Source: Tritrichomonas musculus
Taxonomy: Eukaryota; Parabasalia; Tritrichomonadida; Tritrichomonadidae
Assembly: GCA_039105265.1 (NCBI GenBank)
Contig: JAPFFF010000013.1
Span: 372,001 to 436,000, forward strand
Direction of reading: 5' to 3'
Length of the DNA stretch: 64,000 nt
Shown: one piece after another, positions 1-13,000 of the stretch
Numbering within the stretch: position 1 is the stretch's first letter
How the letters are laid out: each line of letters begins with the position of its first letter
Made by a program: the position numbers and the translations under genes
The notes under the pieces: generated by a model
The model's database searches: none
Told to the model about the DNA's origin: nothing
The model's input: only the letters and a program-made list of their open reading frames with translations

Positions 1-1736
1 ACACAATCACCAATACCTAAAAATGATTCGCAAAGGAAATTACGAATTGATAATGGAAGCTGCATCAACTGTTCATATGTTTTTATTGATTCACAAACTC
101 CAATTTGCTCGAGTATATTAGAGACAACTTTAGTAGCATAAAAAAATGAAACAACATTTGTTCGATCAAGAGAATCCATACAGTTGATTCTAACAGTTGA
201 TTTTTGTATTTTGGTAAAAGGACAGCCGAATTCTGGAAGAAGAACTTTTTCATTGTCAACCAAATTGAGTTTTGTATGTGAATCTGAATCTGAAATTTCA
301 TTTGGAAAAAGAATTGAGAGAGATGAAAATATACTTGGCTTTGAACCACGCTTTTGAATTGGATTTTTTGCATTATTATTTGAATTTTGGGCAATTGGAA
401 TATCAGTTTGGGTTTTTGAATATGTAAATTCGATTTCTGGAAGATAACAATAAAGCAATTCAACTGCACCTGAAATTCCCTTATCTTTTACTTCTTTATG
501 CCAATCAAATTCTATATAACTAATGTTTTCAAGCCTTTCAACTGCACTTTGATAAGCAAGGCATAAAGGATATTCTGAATTGGTCGAATGATTATGCAAA
601 AGATTAATGCAGAAAATGTTTTCGGGGAAAAATGTTTTCAAGTAATCAAAATAAAAATGAGTATCTGAACCTGAATCTGGTTGAATAGAAATAGAAACAG
701 TAGGAAGATTTTTTGCAAGAACCGTACTCCATTTAATTGGAATAGATCCACGACGCCATATGTGTGACCAAAGGTGTCCATCGTTGCTTTCAACTACAAG
801 ATGGCACATTACCTCATTTGCTGGATGGTGATCTTTATCAATGCCTCTTGCATAATAACGAGTGCCTCCATTTGTGGATTCACGAATTGAAATAATAGTA
901 AAACGGTAAAACATTCCTTCTGTTTGTAATCCAGTGCTGCTTGACTGACGACTTATATTGTTTTGGGACGAAACTTTGTTAAAATTAGATAAATTATTTG
1001 CTGACGCATTGGCACTCAAAGTAGGTTTAAATTGCTGTGTTTGATCACTATTTATAAGCGTCTCTTGCGATGTTTGACTCTGCTGACGCGAAATTCCTTT
1101 TTTAGATGAATTTAAATAAATGATTTCAGTATTTGCTGTTCCTTGAAGAAGTTCAATACAAACATCTTTTTGTCCTAAATCTTCAAATACTTTCGTCCAA
1201 TGTTTATTCCATAAAAATGATGAATCATGTTGATCTGAGTATATGGGAACAGTTAGATCTTTTGTTTCACACCACATATGATATTCTGCAACAGGAAATT
1301 CAACTATTCTGTCGATTCTCCTTTGTTCTTGTTGTGTCAATGGCGGATGGAAATGCAAATTAATTTTATAAAATTCAGTGTCTGTTACAGAAAAAATAGT
1401 ATGAGCATTTTGAATTCGAGCTATTGGAGCCGATTGTTTAACAACAAGAATATATAATACTGGACCATATCGAGCAGCGCCTACCAAAGCTTGGGCGACA
1501 ACAGGATTAGAGTCCATCGAAAGACTAAAATTCGCTTGCATTGACTTAAGAGCTTGCAGTTTTGTATCGAATATTGATGATCCTTCAATACCATCAAATG
1601 TAATTGCTCCATTTATTGAATTTATAAGAAATAAATAATATTTTTGATCAGAAGCTTTTTTAACAAGAAGAATTACGCCATTACCTTGTGTTTCATAAAT
1701 AACGACTTCTGAGCTTGGAATTTTAACTGAATGCAT
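1..1736 (-). CDS. Sac-domain phosphoinositide phosphatase, C-terminus beyond window
   Basis: The minus strand is open without a stop from an ATG at 1736 to the window edge (578 codons). About residues 515-527 carry RINCMDSLDRTN, the CX5R(T/S) catalytic signature of Sac-family (Sac1/Fig4-type) phosphoinositide phosphatases. Further upstream in the protein, RRGSIPIKWS matches the conserved RGSIPxxW block of the Sac domain. Such enzymes remove phosphates from phosphatidylinositol phosphates on membranes. A Ser/Asn/Gln-rich low-complexity insert lies at about residues 200-265. This is a host gene outside the mobile elements. Which Sac subfamily it belongs to cannot be told because the C-terminus is missing from the window. 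Confidence 0.85.
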   Translation of the reverse strand, partial: MHSVKIPSSEVVIYETQGNGVILLVKKASDQKYYLFLINSINGAITFDGIEGSSIFDTKLQALKSMQANFSLSMDSNPVVAQALVGAARYGPVLYILVVKQSAPIARIQNAHTIFSVTDTEFYKINLHFHPPLTQQEQRRIDRIVEFPVAEYHMWCETKDLTVPIYSDQHDSSFLWNKHWTKVFEDLGQKDVCIELLQGTANTEIIYLNSSKKGISRQQSQTSQETLINSDQTQQFKPTLSANASANNLSNFNKVSSQNNISRQSSSTGLQTEGMFYRFTIISIRESTNGGTRYYARGIDKDHHPANEVMCHLVVESNDGHLWSHIWRRGSIPIKWSTVLAKNLPTVSISIQPDSGSDTHFYFDYLKTFFPENIFCINLLHNHSTNSEYPLCLAYQSAVERLENISYIEFDWHKEVKDKGISGAVELLYCYLPEIEFTYSKTQTDIPIAQNSNNNAKNPIQKRGSKPSIFSSLSILFPNEISDSDSHTKLNLVDNEKVLLPEFGCPFTKIQKSTVRINCMDSLDRTNVVSFFYATKVVSNILEQIGVCESIKTYEQLMQLPLSIRNFLCESFLGIGDC

Positions 1737-1883
1737 TCAAGAAAAATCAGATTGATGAAACTTTAAAAAAATATAAAACGTTGAATTTTTTTGAGTTTTT
1801 ATTGAAAATAACCATTCAAATATTTTTTTCAATTTTCTCAAAAATTGGTCTTCTTTTCATTAAATAAAGAATGATTATCTATG
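1737..1883. other. AT-rich upstream region of the Sac gene
   Basis: About 150 non-coding bases lie between the Sac gene start and the MITE. On the minus strand there is a TTTCATCAATC stretch some 20 bases before the ATG. It is only a weak match to the trichomonad initiator, so no firm promoter is called. Confidence 0.4.
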
Positions 1884-1885
1884 TA

Positions 1886-2737
1886 CAGCCGTTTAGGAAA
1901 TAAAAAAAAATTTTAGGAAATAAAAAAGCAAAATTTGAATGGTTTACAAAGCCGATTAATTTTTGAGGAAATAATTTTTTTTTATGAAAATAATTAGCAA
2001 CGATCATTTTGTATTCAATTCTATAAATTTTTTTAAAGTTCAGATGATATTTCTATGCATAAGAAGAATAATTTCAAAAAAATCTTGTTCCAAATGAATG
2101 TATATCGATATTTCAGATTGTGAAAGAAGAATGAAGCCTTTACATCATTTTTTAGAAAACTTCAAATATTTCAACAATATTTCATCTTTGAAGATTGATC
2201 ATATTTTCATGTTGATGTGACTATAAAACTTTTTTATCATTATATCTGATAATTTTTCCAAGTGAATGAGAAAATTTCAAGTTTTTTTTTTAAATTTAAT
2301 ACTAATATTACCTATTTTAAAAAACAGATATATTACACTTTCATATTTGAACATTTTATAAATTATTATTATGCTTGTTTTCCTTGTCGTTTCATTTTTT
2401 CTACTAATTTTAACTAATTATTATTTTTTTCAATAAATATTAGTAAAACTTAAAAAAATGAATATTTTATGATGTTTAATTAAGCATACATCAGCTTTTT
2501 AATTAGAAAAATAAAATTATATGAAAATCTAATATTTGATGTATCTTAGAATATTCTTTAATAAATTAATCATCATAGTTATATTTATTATTATATATAT
2601 AACTATTTGTAATAATAAAACAAGGTACATACTCCTTTGTTCTCTAAAAAAATCGTATTTTGTTAAATTGAAAATTGAATGTAAAATGATCGTTGTTAAT
2701 CTATTTCCTAAAAAAAATTCTATTTCCTAAACGGCTG
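1886..2737. mobile_element. Non-autonomous DNA transposon (MITE), TA target duplication
   Basis: The two ends are inverted copies: CAGCCGTTTAGGAAATA at 1886 and its reverse complement ending at 2737, with a second TTTTAGGAAAT block just inside each. TA flanks both ends (1884-1885 and 2738-2739), the target duplication of the Tc1/mariner group. A further inner inverted match (CAACGATCATTTT near 1997 and, inverted, near 2690) is displaced by about 70 extra bases in the left arm. The 850-base body is very AT-rich and has no transposase-like frame, so it would need a transposase from elsewhere. Assignment to Tc1/mariner rests only on the TA duplication. Confidence 0.75.
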
Positions 2738-2738
2738 T

Positions 2739-2743
2739 ATTAT
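2739..2743. repeat. Target site duplication ATTAT, left copy
   Basis: ATTAT here is repeated at 50089-50093, directly outside the two TIRs. Its first base overlaps the TA duplication of the neighbouring MITE, so the Polinton went in right at the MITE edge. Confidence 0.85.
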
Positions 2744-2974
2744 AGTAGTTATATATTTGCCACGATTTTTGCACTTCGTTCAAAAACCGCGTCAAATATT
2801 TCCCATCCGCGACCCCAGCCCCGCTATGTCAGGTATGATCCCCCACTCCCATTAATGATCTTCCACTGGGCTTGTTCTCAGGATTCCTCTCAACGCTCTG
2901 CTAGGAAGGAGGCCCCGTATCGTTAACATCAAAAAAGATATAGAAAAAGTTGTTAATTGTGTGGTTTACTTAAA
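2744..2974 (+). repeat. Left terminal inverted repeat of the Polinton
   Basis: About 231 bases match the reverse complement of 49859-50088 with about four differences. The outer part is AT-rich (AGTAGTTATATATTTGCC). The inner part is strikingly GC-rich for this window (for example GACCCCAGCCCCGC). The gene at 2970-3452 ends just inside the repeat. Confidence 0.93.
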
Positions 2975-3452
2975 GGCAATCGTTTGCATGGCATTCAATT
3001 GGATAGTATATCCATCTTGTGTAAAATCCTATTCTATTAAATAAATGCTCTGCATATGAATCTAAAAATTGGTACATTCCTCTTTGAGGGTCCAATAGGG
3101 TCCAATCAATTGTGGTATTTGGGAAAAATTGAAAGAATCTGGTAGAAATGCTCGTAAAAAGATTTTCATCGAAATTGAATTTACATTTGACTATATCAAG
3201 GGTTGTTTCAAACATTTTTTGTCGAATTTCTATGCATTTGTGAAGTTCACGATAATAATTTCTGATAAATGCTTGCTTTGGGCCAATATTGAATGGTGAA
3301 TCTTGTGCAGTAACAATTTTACATAAGCTCTGGTACATATAGTCATCTTCATTTAAATCTAAATCTTCTGGGTGTTTATCGATAAGATCTGATAGGTTCT
3401 CTATTGGGTAGTTCTCTGTAGGCTCTACGTTGGACTCGGAGATGGCGAACAT
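2970..3452 (-). CDS. Unknown acidic 160-aa protein at left end of Polinton
   Basis: No family recognised. The start is set at the ATG at 3452 (MFAISESNVEPTENY). An upstream in-frame ATG would add MIFRAHLITSFLL, but those codons coincide with the initiator TCATTTTTACTT, so they are promoter and not protein. The protein is acidic at its N-terminus, with scattered Cys and many aromatic residues towards the C-terminus (FYTRWIYYPIE). It is divergent from 3619 and mirrors the gene at the other end of the element (49367), with which it shares the promoter but no clear protein similarity. Confidence 0.6.
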   Translation of the reverse strand: MFAISESNVEPTENYPIENLSDLIDKHPEDLDLNEDDYMYQSLCKIVTAQDSPFNIGPKQAFIRNYYRELHKCIEIRQKMFETTLDIVKCKFNFDENLFTSISTRFFQFFPNTTIDWTLLDPQRGMYQFLDSYAEHLFNRIGFYTRWIYYPIECHANDCL

Positions 3453-3618
3453 AAGTAAAAATGATGTGATGAGGTGAGCACGAAAAATCATATTTTTTAT
3501 TTGGGTCCCTCATGGGGGTGCCCTAGGTGTTGCAGGGGTGCCCTCTAAGTTTTTGGGGTGGAGACCGTTTACCAAAAATCTAATTTTTTCTCGTTAGGTC
3601 ATCACATCACTTTTTTTC
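3453..3618. promoter_or_regulatory. Divergent promoter, left end of Polinton
   Basis: Two initiators face outward: TCATTTTTACTT-ATG for the minus gene at 3452 and TCACTTTTTTTC-ATG for the plus gene at 3619. Between them lies a block with ACCGTTTACC followed by AAAAATCTAATTTTTTCTCG. The same block occurs inverted at 49235-49366 and again at 46634-46670. A GC-rich insert with repeated GGGGTGCCCT occurs only in this copy. Confidence 0.75.
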
Positions 3619-4029
3619 ATGTACAGCAGGAAGCAAGATAAGCAAAGTCTTAAGGTTTTCAGAAAGACAGTACGCAACTTTATTTATGATACAACAAGGT
3701 TATTGGAATTAGCTGATTCATTAAACGACGACATGAAAACAATTGAAAGACTGGAATCAGAAAATCGAAGGCTCACCGAAGAAAACGGCTATATAAATGA
3801 TGAAATTGATAAAAATCCAAAGTCCGATCCGATATGGGAAATGATGGTTGAAAATGAGCTAAAAATTGATGAAAATCGAGATAAATTGGACGATTTGAAA
3901 AAAGAAGAAGAAAAAAAGAAAGTCCAATTGGAAACAAAAGCACAAGTATTGAATCAATTTGTCGATGGGTTACGAGATTGCTTCGTTGACCCACTAAATT
4001 TGAAGGAACCAGAAGATTCAAATGAATAA
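3619..4029 (+). CDS. 136-aa coiled-coil protein
   Basis: Not recognised as a family. The protein is almost entirely charged helix with heptad-like spacing from about residue 30 to 115 (ERLESENRRLTEENGYI, then DDLKKEEEKKKVQLE), so a coiled coil is likely. The ATG lies 10 bases after a TCACTTTT initiator. It is the first rightward gene of the element, transcribed away from 3452. It resembles in size and character the small coiled-coil genes of the right half (for example 38069), which use the same initiator. Confidence 0.7.
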   Translation: MYSRKQDKQSLKVFRKTVRNFIYDTTRLLELADSLNDDMKTIERLESENRRLTEENGYINDEIDKNPKSDPIWEMMVENELKIDENRDKLDDLKKEEEKKKVQLETKAQVLNQFVDGLRDCFVDPLNLKEPEDSNE

Positions 4030-4078
4030 ACCATTTAATTTTCACTATTTGTTGTTTTATGTTTATTTTTATTGAAAA

Positions 4079-7000
4079 ATGACTGAAAATCAACAACCTG
4101 AACAAAATCAACAACCTGAACAATTAACAGATGAACAACTCCTTGCAAAATATCAAGAAGCAAAACAAGATTTATTAAATAATAAGGGTGGTGTTATAAG
4201 TAAATATGGTGGATATATATTTCCTGATGAAGATAGTAGACAAGAATTTGATTGGTTGTATGATGCATGTTGTAAAGTATCGAATGAACCACCAAAATTA
4301 AATACAGTAATTAATTATTATCAAAAACATCCAAAGGAAATAGAGAATGAATGGATTGATTTGATTGAATACACTCGAGTAGTTTTAGATTTTACGATTA
4401 ACAGTGAAGTCAGAAATATTTATTGCCCTGGATTCGGTATTGCAGAAATTGATAAAGAATTTCAAATATGTAAAACCAATAATAAATCTCTACTGGATAG
4501 TTTGGAAAATTTTCGAAAATATAGATTGGACAGACTTTTTAAAGTATTTGGAATAGATGATGAGGAAATAAAAGAATGGAAAAGTAATTATCAAAGTGGG
4601 GGAGAATATCTTGGGTGGACAGAATTGGAAGCTGCTTTTTGGTGGAGTGTTTGTCAACGCATTTATCGATTTAATGGAAAATATGAAATTGATTATCTTG
4701 TTAAAATTTTAGAGATTAGAGATCCACTCGCAGATATTGTTTCATTTCGCGGAATCAGTTATCATCAAGAAATGGTCAAATTTTATTTAACAATGAAGGA
4801 TGATATTCTGAATATTAATTTCAACATTTTGACTGGTTTAATTCAAAATCAAGATTTGAATACAATGGTTAATTACTTCAGATCAAAAATAACTCGAACA
4901 AGTCCGGCAGGAAATCAAATTATTTGTCCAAAAGAATTGTTTGACATAAGAGTATGGGATTATTATCAAGATGCAGCAAATAATACCATAAAAGACGTAT
5001 TTTCAAAATTGAAGTTGTTAGAAGAAAAATTTATTGAGTTGGAAGCACTTGGATGGAAAAATACATATATTGTTTACACATGGACCTTTTATAAATTGAG
5101 AGAGCAAAACATTCGTTATCTCGAACCTGATAATGCAATTAATACATTTATTGATCTTACAAATATCTTACCCACACTCGGAACAGATGATTGTTTAAAA
5201 TTATTATATGTTCCAGGAATCGAAACAACATATAATGCAATCGCTAAGCTGACTGATACACAAATAACTGCATTTAGAATCGACACTCAAAAATCTAAAA
5301 ATTATCAAAGAATTTTAGAAGCTCAGAGAATAAAGAAAAGAGCAATTTATGATTTAATTAGAGAGATTTATGCTGTAAAAAATCCAAACGTACAAGGTCA
5401 ATTAACAGTAGACCAAGTAGATCAAATTTATTATACAAAATTCAACGAAAGATATAAAAATAATCAAGATCCATCTCAAATAAATGAACATATTCTAGAT
5501 GAATTACAAAATGAATATAAAGAAATATCTCCTGAAAAAGCAAAATTGAAAATCGAAGAATTCCAAAAACAGAGGTTATGGTCAAATGAAGAACTTTGGA
5601 GATTTTGTGTTATGTTTAACTATGCAAAAGGCATTGAGACAAGTGGAGATGCTGATATATTATGTGATTCGTTAAGTCAAGAATATGATTTGAATTATTA
5701 TGCTGCTAATGAATTTTTAAAAGATTCATTGGATCAATCAAATCCGATAGAAATGGAAAAATATATTGAAGCATGTATCGTAGCAATGTATGTTAATCTA
5801 ATATTGATAAAAGAAAAGAATGGCTATTCTCGAAAATTATTTTGGGACGGCTTTTATTATAATATCCCACAATTACAGGAAACAAAAGAACATGAAGTAA
5901 ATGAAGCAATTCAAGGATTAGGTCCGCAAAATTTGACAGATGAGCAACAATTTACACAAAAACATAATTTGACAATGAAGTGGTATCGAAAAGAATATCA
6001 GAGAAAAAAGGATGAATTCAAGAAATTTTTAACAGATCATCCAGGACAACAATTTGAAACATTCGCAATTTTCCATGATCAATATCAAGAAGAAATGATG
6101 AAAAGAGAAAAAAAGCAAAATGAAGAAGATGAGGCATTTGCAAAAGAAATCCAAGATTCAATAGAAATTCCAGAAAGAAAATTAGAGGCTATCGTTCAAG
6201 AATCAAATATGGAAATAGAGAATCCAGAAAGGGTTAAAGAAATAAAAAAACAATCTTTGCTTTTAGAAAAGGATGAATTATTAGAAGAATATAAGCAAAA
6301 GTGTTTATCCTTTTTTGAGGAGAACTCATATGGTTTACCATGGATTAAAATATCGAATTGGGCAAATTTAGATAACGAAATATCAGGAATTCAAAAGTTA
6401 ATTGCAGAGGAGACAATACAGACGATTGACGAATTACAAGCATGTATGAGTGAACATTCACGAAATATGATTGATAATTGGATAAAAGTGATTGGAAAAT
6501 TTTATTTAAAATTTGAGAATAACATTCAAACTACAAATGAAACATTGGACGCAGAATTGGGAAAACTAACAATTGTTAAACAAGCAGATAATCATTATGC
6601 GAAAGATGACTTAGAAAAAATATTAACTTTATTGAATAGATCATTTCAAGATATTCGTTTAATCGTTAATGAAGAATTTGATTCATTATATCGTATGACA
6701 GGAAATACAACAAATTTAGATGCAGAATCATATTATCAGAAAAAAATAATTCAAAAATTAAATAATGATTTTATAACAAGAGGTGAAGTACCAACGAAAA
6801 TAGAGGTTATTGAACAATTACAAAAAGGATCAGGATCAAAAATAGAAGAAGTAGAATTTCCACGATATCTTGGATTATATCAAAGTGCTGTGAACGAAAT
6901 ATTAAAGCCGTTTAATTTAAGTAAGAACAAGTTAACTGAATTTTATTCATTATTTGTTAAAGATGGATCTTGTCAAGCTTTGTTCAAAGCAGATAGAGAA

Positions 7001-10000
7001 AAACAATGGGAGAACAAATTAAATGAAACCTCAGAAATTGTTAAAAATTATCGAGATCGTTATGAACAATCGTTATCAAATCGAAAGAATATGATAAAGG
7101 ATCTAATTCAAATAGAACAAGAAACAAGTAAATATCGTCCAAATTCAAATTATAATCAAGCAGTAAGAAAAAGTGAATTGGAAGCTCTTTATATAAACGG
7201 TGATCAAATTACAAAAGATTTGGACGAGGATTTATCTCATAGATTGAATTTCGCAATTCAAGAGAATGATATCGAACAGAAAGAAAATAAGAAAAAGAAG
7301 GTGTTGTCAATGTTAAATAGTCATGGATTACAAGTTGATGACGATACTCTGGAAAGATATACGGCAATGTATAATGATAAAGAAGGAAAACGAGCCGTGG
7401 AACAAGATATTACAAATGCAAAGACTACATTAACAAATAAATTAAAATCAGATGTACAATCAAAAATAACAGAAAATCTTATCAAAATTAATCAAATCGC
7501 TGAAAAAGTTCCAGGGGTTAGCTCAGTTGATGAAAATACAATCTTACAAAATGTTACAAATAAAATTTTATCAAATCCTAATCAAATAAATACAATTATT
7601 GATGAGGAAGAAGAGAAATGGAAAGAAAAGTTGGAACAAGCATTAAAACAAGAAAATGATTATATGTCAGCAAAAATCGTCGAGATATTAAGACAATCAA
7701 AGAGAAAATTTGACCAAAATGATGTTATACAAATAAGATCTCAATTTATTAAACAAAATGATATTCCGACTAAAGAAGCACAATTTGAAGAATGGCAAAG
7801 ATCATGGATTGCTTCAAAACAAGATATTGATAAGAAAATGGGAGAAATAATAACAATAATAGCACAAAGAGCAAATCTAGAAGGTCAACCATTTGATCAA
7901 CAGAAAGAAGAGAATGAAATATTTATAAAGGATATTGAATCAGAAACCGAACAAAGTAAAGCCTTAGAAAAATTACAAAATCGGCTCAATAATGAAAAAT
8001 CTCTATTGAAATCTGTTCAAGATAAAAAGAAACTTGAGAATTTAAAAGTTCAAGTACAACATGCTTATGGAAGTGAATTTACTGATAACTTTTGGAATGG
8101 AATATTAGTCGATCAGAAAATTGAAAATAAAGAAGAGTATATCAAAGAATTAATTAAAAATAAGAATACAGAAAAAGGAAAAGAAGATGAGAATTTGAAA
8201 AATGCTATTAACGAAAGTTTTACAACTCTATTTCCTGATTGGGATATCAATCAGTATCGTTTTGATCATTTAGTTCAATACTTAGTTTTGTATACACCAA
8301 ATGTAGAAACAAAAGCTGATTTATTAAAATATATGAATGATCATAAGGAAGATTTCTTCAGGGGAGGAATTGTAATGAAACGTTGGAATAAATATTCATA
8401 TAACAATAAAAAAATAGGGTTTCAATCATTAATTGACTATCGTTATAATTTAGACGAAATCTTTAATATGTTAAAGAGATACCAAGCTGAAATTCAAATT
8501 TTCGAATATTCACCTATTAAAATTATTGAATTGAAAAATGTTTCACCTCCGTTAAAATCAGATGGTCAACCAGATTATAATCAAATTATAACTAATTACC
8601 AAAATATCGTTCAACAATACCAAAATTTAGAAAGACAAAAGAAAAATGATCAGGCCTTTTATCAAGAATTCAACGAACGAACAAAAAAGATTCATGACAA
8701 AGAACAAAAAGATGACTTATTCAAAGAAGTTGTTGGCCATTGTAATAATTCAGGAGATATTCAACAATACTTGAATGCACGAACTTATTACATTTCTATG
8801 GGTCATGATATGGATAAGTATTTTGATAGATTAGAATTTGAAAAAGTTTATAAAAGTTATGAAGGAAAAGAAAATATGAATTTAAAAATGGACGTAATCA
8901 TTGGAAATACAAAAGCAGAAGATATTCCTCAAATCAATATGCTCGAACAAGAATTACATAATCTTTATCCAACTCGATTTACTGACAAGAGATTTCGTGA
9001 TGTAAAAATGACTTATTTCCCTCAGAATGGTTCTGCATATAAATTTTATTTAGAGTCTGAATTAGCTTATGACAAATATAAAAAATATCATGAAAAACAA
9101 AGTCATTTTCCAACATTTATGGATTATTTTCAAAATCAGACAAATGGTGATTTATCAACTCATGGACAGTATTTTCAAGATGAGGTTGCAGATATCGAAG
9201 AAACAGAACGTGTTTTATCTTTGAATGATAACATAAATAACAAAATAAGAGAATTGAATGAATTTTTACCGAATGATGATCAATATTCAATAAAAAGAAT
9301 AGCAGCTGCTTGGAGAAATAAAAATGTTGTTCAAGTTGGTGAATCTTTACAAAATATGATTAATAATCAAATCAATGGAAGAGATACGAATGCTAATTTG
9401 GATCAAGCTTTAATGATTTGGAAACAACATTTTCCTGAGGATCTCAAAAGTCCATCTGATTGGAGAATGGAATGGGAAGGAAATTATAATGCTATCAATG
9501 CGATAAATAAATTAGGTGCGTTGTATGAATTTTATTATAAAACTCATCCTTGGGAAGGTGTTAATTTAAAGAAATTTGTAAGAGAGAAAGCGAAGGATTC
9601 AATCACAGAAGCTCAAAAAATACTTCAAGATTATTATGATAAAAATTATCACAATTATTCTGTCACTTGGGATCAAAGTAGTGTGTTTCATGATTATCTT
9701 GAAAAATATTCAAAAGCATTTGGACGAAATTATGTTGAAGCTTGGGGACATTTGTATGGAAAATTCAATGGAGATTTGAATGAATGTATTGATTTCTTTG
9801 AGAGTTATGAAAAAGTGAAGAAAATAAATGAGAAATTTCCGAAAAAAGGTAATAAATTATATAACGACGTCATTCAATACTTTAATGAATACATGAAAAT
9901 GACAGATCCAACAGTCAAATCTGCTTATCGAAAGAATTGGCAAGAGAAATATGATTCCTATAAGAAAACTTCAAAAACTTGGTCAACTGATAGTAACTAT

Positions 10001-13000
10001 AAGAAAGCAAGAGAATTGTTAGCGAAAATAAAACCACAATATGTTTCTTATATAACTCAACCTGATTTAACTTGGACAAATGAAGAAATGTATGCAAACT
10101 ATTTAATTCCTATTGTTTCAACATATTACAAACAATTAAACAATGGAAAAGATTATTCAATGACAGGTCAAGAAAAAGATTCAACATTATTTGATCAAAT
10201 TTTGGCGAAAGTGGAAGAAAAAGAACAAGATGAAGAAACGTGGGGAAAATCAGATGTTGAAGCAACATTTGAATCATATAAATCAACAAATCAAATAGAT
10301 TCAACATTAACATATAAACAATTGAAAGACAAATATAAAACTCCTGAAAAAGCTCGAATTGCTATTGAAATTGATAAATATAGAAAATTAATTAAAAATA
10401 GATTCTCTATATTTGATGAAGATTTGCCAGGTGATACTCGTTTTACTGGATATCATGAGACAGCCTTAGATTCAGAAGAAAGATTAGCTTGGTGTCGAAA
10501 ATTTTATAGTCAAATAACACAAAATTATGCACAATCATGGAATTCACCTGCATTCAATGAAATTTGGCATAAATATCGATATTATCATAATGATGATGAA
10601 CAAACATCTTCAATAGAAAAGACAGCCGCGTTATATAATTTTGACTATAATAAAGGTAAAACTGATTTAAATTATAAATATCATTTAGATTTATATAATG
10701 ACACATTCAAGAAAAAATATACTGTTAAAACAAAGAAGGATAAATATATTTCATTAACAAGTGATAAAGCAGGTGAGTTGACTGATGAACAGAAAGAACA
10801 AGTGATAGATATTATTCAAACAGCTGTTCGTGGTTATAATCAATATCGAAGTGATGAATTTCAAAATGCGTTATTAACGCTTAATAGACATGCTGATCGT
10901 GAATGGACAATTCATGATATAGTGCTTGAATATGAAGATAACTATCAAGGAGCATTATTCTTTTGTCAATGTCAAACTTTGAAATACAAATTAATTGCTT
11001 TACTTCCAGATAAGGTCACAGAAATAAACGCAATTCCGAATTCAACGGATGGAAAGACAAAATTAGAAAAAATGTTACGTGAAGCTGAAAAAGATGAGAG
11101 GTCATTTTTCTCTGTGACTTTTCAAGATCTACTCCGTCATTATAATCATATTACACAAGAAGTTCACGATGTTGATTCAATCAGAGACAAATTAGGAAAA
11201 AATTTCAAAGATTGTACAAATCGAATGAAGATTGAATTAATCAAATATGAATTAGAAACCGTATACGAATATCCAAAAGTGAAACTCAATGCAATCAATG
11301 GTGACAATTGGGAACAAATATTAGATAAATTAGAACGATTACAAAATGAGTTGAATTTAAAAATTAATAAATTCGGAGGAGATACTGTTGTCACTCGATA
11401 TTGGAATGAATATGCAAGAACAGGGAATGCATTTAGTGATATCACAGAACTTTTGAAATATAAAGAATATGATATAGATGAGGCAAAGTATGAATTCTTA
11501 TCAAAAATATGGGAAAAATGGTCAGGACAAAAAGATGATCTCAAAGGAACAACACTGAAAGAAAAAATCAAAAACTTACAGATATTATGTGATGCTTATT
11601 TTGATAAATATAATAGATTCCGAAGTGATCCCGTATTGATACAATTAATAAATGATCACTCTAATAAAGTTACTTGGGAAACTCTCATAAACAAATTTCA
11701 AACAGAAACAAATGTAGAAAAAGCAGTGTTTGATGCAAGAGCTTATGTTGCTAATGAAATGAATCGTGACCAATATGCAGTTATGCTACGAGATTTGGGT
11801 GAAACGGACAATGACTATTTAAAAATTGAAGACCCTCAACAACTTTTCAAATATTTGGAAGATAAGATTCAGAGATATCATGAAAATAGAACAAAATGGA
11901 CAACGTTAGATGCTGATAGACAGATTTGGAATTCGAATCATAAAGAAGATAAACTACCTGAATGGCAAAATGCTTATAAAAAATGGAAAGGTGATTGGGA
12001 TAATGCATACGAAGCACTTCGTGCAAATGCGTTAAGTGTTTGGTATAAAAATGAGTTTGGTAAGGATTATGTATCAGATAAAACGAATAAAGAAAAAGTT
12101 ATCACATTAACTGATTTAAAGAATCGATATGACTCACATTATAAAGGAGTTGGGAAATGGAGGAGATATTGGAAAGATTACGACAAAAGATTCGAAAAGA
12201 AAACGACTTTTGAAGAGATTGTTAACTTATTTCAAGATGATGTTGACGCTGCAGAAGACTATTTTCTTTATCATATTATGAGAAGCAAATATAAAAATCA
12301 ATTTGGTAAAGAGTTTGATGATCTGAAGAATCCAACACGAGAAGATATAAAAGATTTAGAAATTGAGGTGAAAAGATTAGATAAAGCTAAAAATAAAGCA
12401 GCTAATGACCAAAAACTAAGAGACTTATTTGAAGAATATCAAAGAAAATATCCAGAATCCGATACTGCTGTAGTTTCAACAATACGTTCAATGTTGAACC
12501 AACATAATATGAATGTTGAAGAAACTAAATATTATCTAGAACTGAAAAATATTATCAAAGATTTTGAAACGAAATATAATTATGTAATTTCTGATCACGA
12601 TCTCATGGAAGGTGAGTATGGATCAACAAAAGAAGCTCAAATAAAGAAATTAAAAGTTGAATATCAAAGATTTGAAAATGAATATGATAAATTACAAAAC
12701 TTTCCAAAAATCAAAGAATATTTAGAAATTTATAATGATGATTTAGGTGAAGGAAAGAGTTTATTAGATTTGTTTAATAAAGAAGAGAATGATCATAATG
12801 CTTACAAAACTTATTATGAAATATTGATAACTGTTCATAACAAAAAGAATCCGAATAAAGCAAAAGATATCAACCAGAAACCTCAAAGTTATTCAAGAGC
12901 ATGTGATGATTTGAAATTAGAAGTTGAAAATATTCTTGAAGCAATTAGAAAATTCGGTGGAAACAAACAATGGTCAAAATTAACAAATGCAGAGAAAGAT

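Noticed and set aside
2536-2730. Small frame inside the MITE as a transposase piece
   Set aside because: Composition is that of random AT-rich DNA (Ile/Asn/Lys/Phe); no catalytic motif is seen.
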